Part shown: positions 61,362 to 64,000 of the stretch, one piece after another
Numbering within the stretch: the first letter of the stretch is position 1
Layout: every line of letters begins with the position of its first letter
From: Ensifer sp. WSM1721
GTDB taxonomy: Bacteria > Pseudomonadota > Alphaproteobacteria > Rhizobiales > Rhizobiaceae
Direction of reading: 5' to 3'
DNA: 64,000 nucleotides
Assembly (NCBI RefSeq): GCF_000513895.2
Contig: NZ_CP165783.1
Location: 186,001 to 250,000, forward strand
Program-made: the position numbers and the translations under genes
The notes under the pieces: model-generated
Database searches by the model: none
The model's input: the letters and a program-made list of their open reading frames with translations, nothing else
Told to the model about the DNA's origin: nothing

Positions 61362-62387
61362 TCACGTCTTTTTTCGGCCTTTCTGGCGATAGACGTCGAC
61401 GACGACAGCGGCAACGATGATGACGCCCTTGACGATTTCCTGATAGTAGGCGTCGACCCTCAGGAAGGTGAAGCCCGAGGTCATCACGCCGAGGATCACG
61501 GTGCCAATCACCGTCCCGGTGACGCGTCCGACGCCGCCGGTGAGGGACGTGCCGCCGATAACCGTCGCGGCGATCGCATCGAGTTCGTACATGACGCCCA
61601 TACCCGCCTGCGCGGTCTGGGCGCGCGCTGCGGTCACGACGCCTGCGAGGCCTGCCAGCATGCCGGCAATCGCATAGACCTTGACGAGATGCGCTTCGAC
61701 ATTAATGCCGGAGACGCGCGCCGCCTGAACGTTTGCGCCGATCGCGTAGGTGAACTTGCCGTAGCGCGTGTAGCGCAGCGCGATATGAAAGATCAGTGCG
61801 ACGGCGAGGAAGACGATGACCGGCCAGATGCCCGTGCCGATGAAGTTGAACTGCTCGGTGAGGCCGGAGACCGGCTGGCCCTTGGTATACCACTTGGAGA
61901 TGCCGCGTGCAGACACCATCATGCCGAGGGTGGCGATGAAGGGCGGGATCTTGGTCTTGGCAATGAGTTGGCCGTTGATGTAGCCGGCGACGAGGCCGAT
62001 GCCGACGCCCAGGCCGATCGGCACGATCGCCGGCAGGTCGGTGAGCGAGGGATAAAGGGCCCGCGGCCAGGTGGACGCCTGCGCCACGCTCGCGGAGATC
62101 ATCGCCGTCATGCCGACGACGGAGCCCGATGACAGGTCGATGCCGCCGGTGATGATGACCTGAGTGACGCCGACGGCGATGATGCCGATCACCGACACCT
62201 GCAGGATCATGATTGTCAGGCGCTGCGGGTTCATCAGGAAGCTCTGGCCGACCAGGAGCCAGCCGAGGACCTCATAGACGAGCGCGATGCCGATCAGCAC
62301 CAGAAAGATGTTGAACTCGGGCGGCAGACGCCGTCTCGACCTGGCGAGGGTCGAACCCGTGCCATGTGCAGCGATATTGGTATCCAT
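61362..62387 (-). CDS. iatP: CUT2 ABC permease, probably myo-inositol
   Basis: 341 residues. Motifs: IGIIAVGVTQVIITGGIDLS, SGSVVGMTAMISASVAQAST, TLGMMVSARGISKWYTKGQP, AIGANVQAARVSGINVEAHL and DAIAATVIGGTSLTGGVGRV. The KWYTKGQPVSGL segment resembles the inositol permease of Sinorhizobium as I remember it, and the position on a pSymB-like replicon agrees, but substrate and symbol are inferred. It follows the ATPase gene by 32 bases and ends before a strong terminator. Confidence 0.82.
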   Translation of the reverse strand: MDTNIAAHGTGSTLARSRRRLPPEFNIFLVLIGIALVYEVLGWLLVGQSFLMNPQRLTIMILQVSVIGIIAVGVTQVIITGGIDLSSGSVVGMTAMISASVAQASTWPRALYPSLTDLPAIVPIGLGVGIGLVAGYINGQLIAKTKIPPFIATLGMMVSARGISKWYTKGQPVSGLTEQFNFIGTGIWPVIVFLAVALIFHIALRYTRYGKFTYAIGANVQAARVSGINVEAHLVKVYAIAGMLAGLAGVVTAARAQTAQAGMGVMYELDAIAATVIGGTSLTGGVGRVTGTVIGTVILGVMTSGFTFLRVDAYYQEIVKGVIIVAAVVVDVYRQKGRKKT

Positions 62388-62419
62388 TGTCGTTCCTCCC
62401 TGCGGTCGGCAATTCGCGC

Positions 62420-63961
<1,542 letters not shown>

Positions 63962-64000
63962 TCTCATTGCCTCCCCATTTTCCGGGCATTGGCCGGAGGT

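Overview
The window looks like part of the chromid (pSymB-type) of an Ensifer/Sinorhizobium species. This is inferred from gene content, GC-rich codon use and the order glnII - bhbA/pccA/pccB - inositol-type ABC genes, which matches what I recall of S. meliloti pSymB; no database was searched. Coding is dense, many genes overlap by ATGA, and there are no rRNA or tRNA genes, no CRISPR array and no intact transposase.

Left part (1-12.9 kb): a partial spermidine-synthase-like membrane protein with an exported Pcm-type methyltransferase; a scar where two divergent genes (molybdopterin dehydrogenase and RND pump) both lost their 5' parts; a secreted aldose epimerase; an RBBP9-like hydrolase facing an Lrp-type regulator; a broken membrane-protein gene beside a short repeat; a BetI-like repressor divergent from a choline-binding protein that overlaps an alpha/beta hydrolase; and an SBP56 (methanethiol oxidase family) gene with a membrane partner.

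Central catabolic block (12.9-25.5 kb): methylmalonyl-CoA mutase, biotin carboxylase and carboxyltransferase subunits of propionyl-CoA carboxylase, a small membrane protein between them, a divergent short-chain-acyl regulator with TTGCGAA repeats at its start codon, then acyl-CoA dehydrogenase, 3-hydroxyisobutyryl-CoA hydrolase and 3-hydroxyisobutyrate dehydrogenase. Together they form a valine to propionyl-CoA to succinyl-CoA route, although mmsA, the enoyl-CoA hydratase and the epimerase are not in the window.

Transport-rich right part (25.5-64 kb): a Gly/Asp-rich secreted protein; SDR; Tat-exported alpha-carbonic anhydrase; a sugar ABC system with a fused double permease; a cytoplasmic HtrA-like protease; a polyol dehydrogenase; a glycosyltransferase; a CUT1-type sugar ABC operon carrying a cysteine-less sulfatase-modifying-factor-like protein, a beta-propeller protein and a HAD phosphatase; glnII with a sigma-54 promoter and a divergent DUF2735 gene; a tctCBA tricarboxylate transporter next to a TctDE-like two-component system and a separate binding protein; a CUT2 sugar operon with a divergent LacI regulator and twin operators; a chemoreceptor gene interrupted by one amber codon; and an inositol-type ABC ATPase and permease running to the window end.

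I did not find a clearly new defence or mobile system. The most unusual items are the double-permease transporter, the cysteine-less FGE-like/beta-propeller pair inside a sugar operon, the BetI/ChoX/hydrolase unit, the acidic Gly/Asp secreted protein, the binding protein beside TctDE, and the small unannotated genes at 46911-47075 and 61037-61159.
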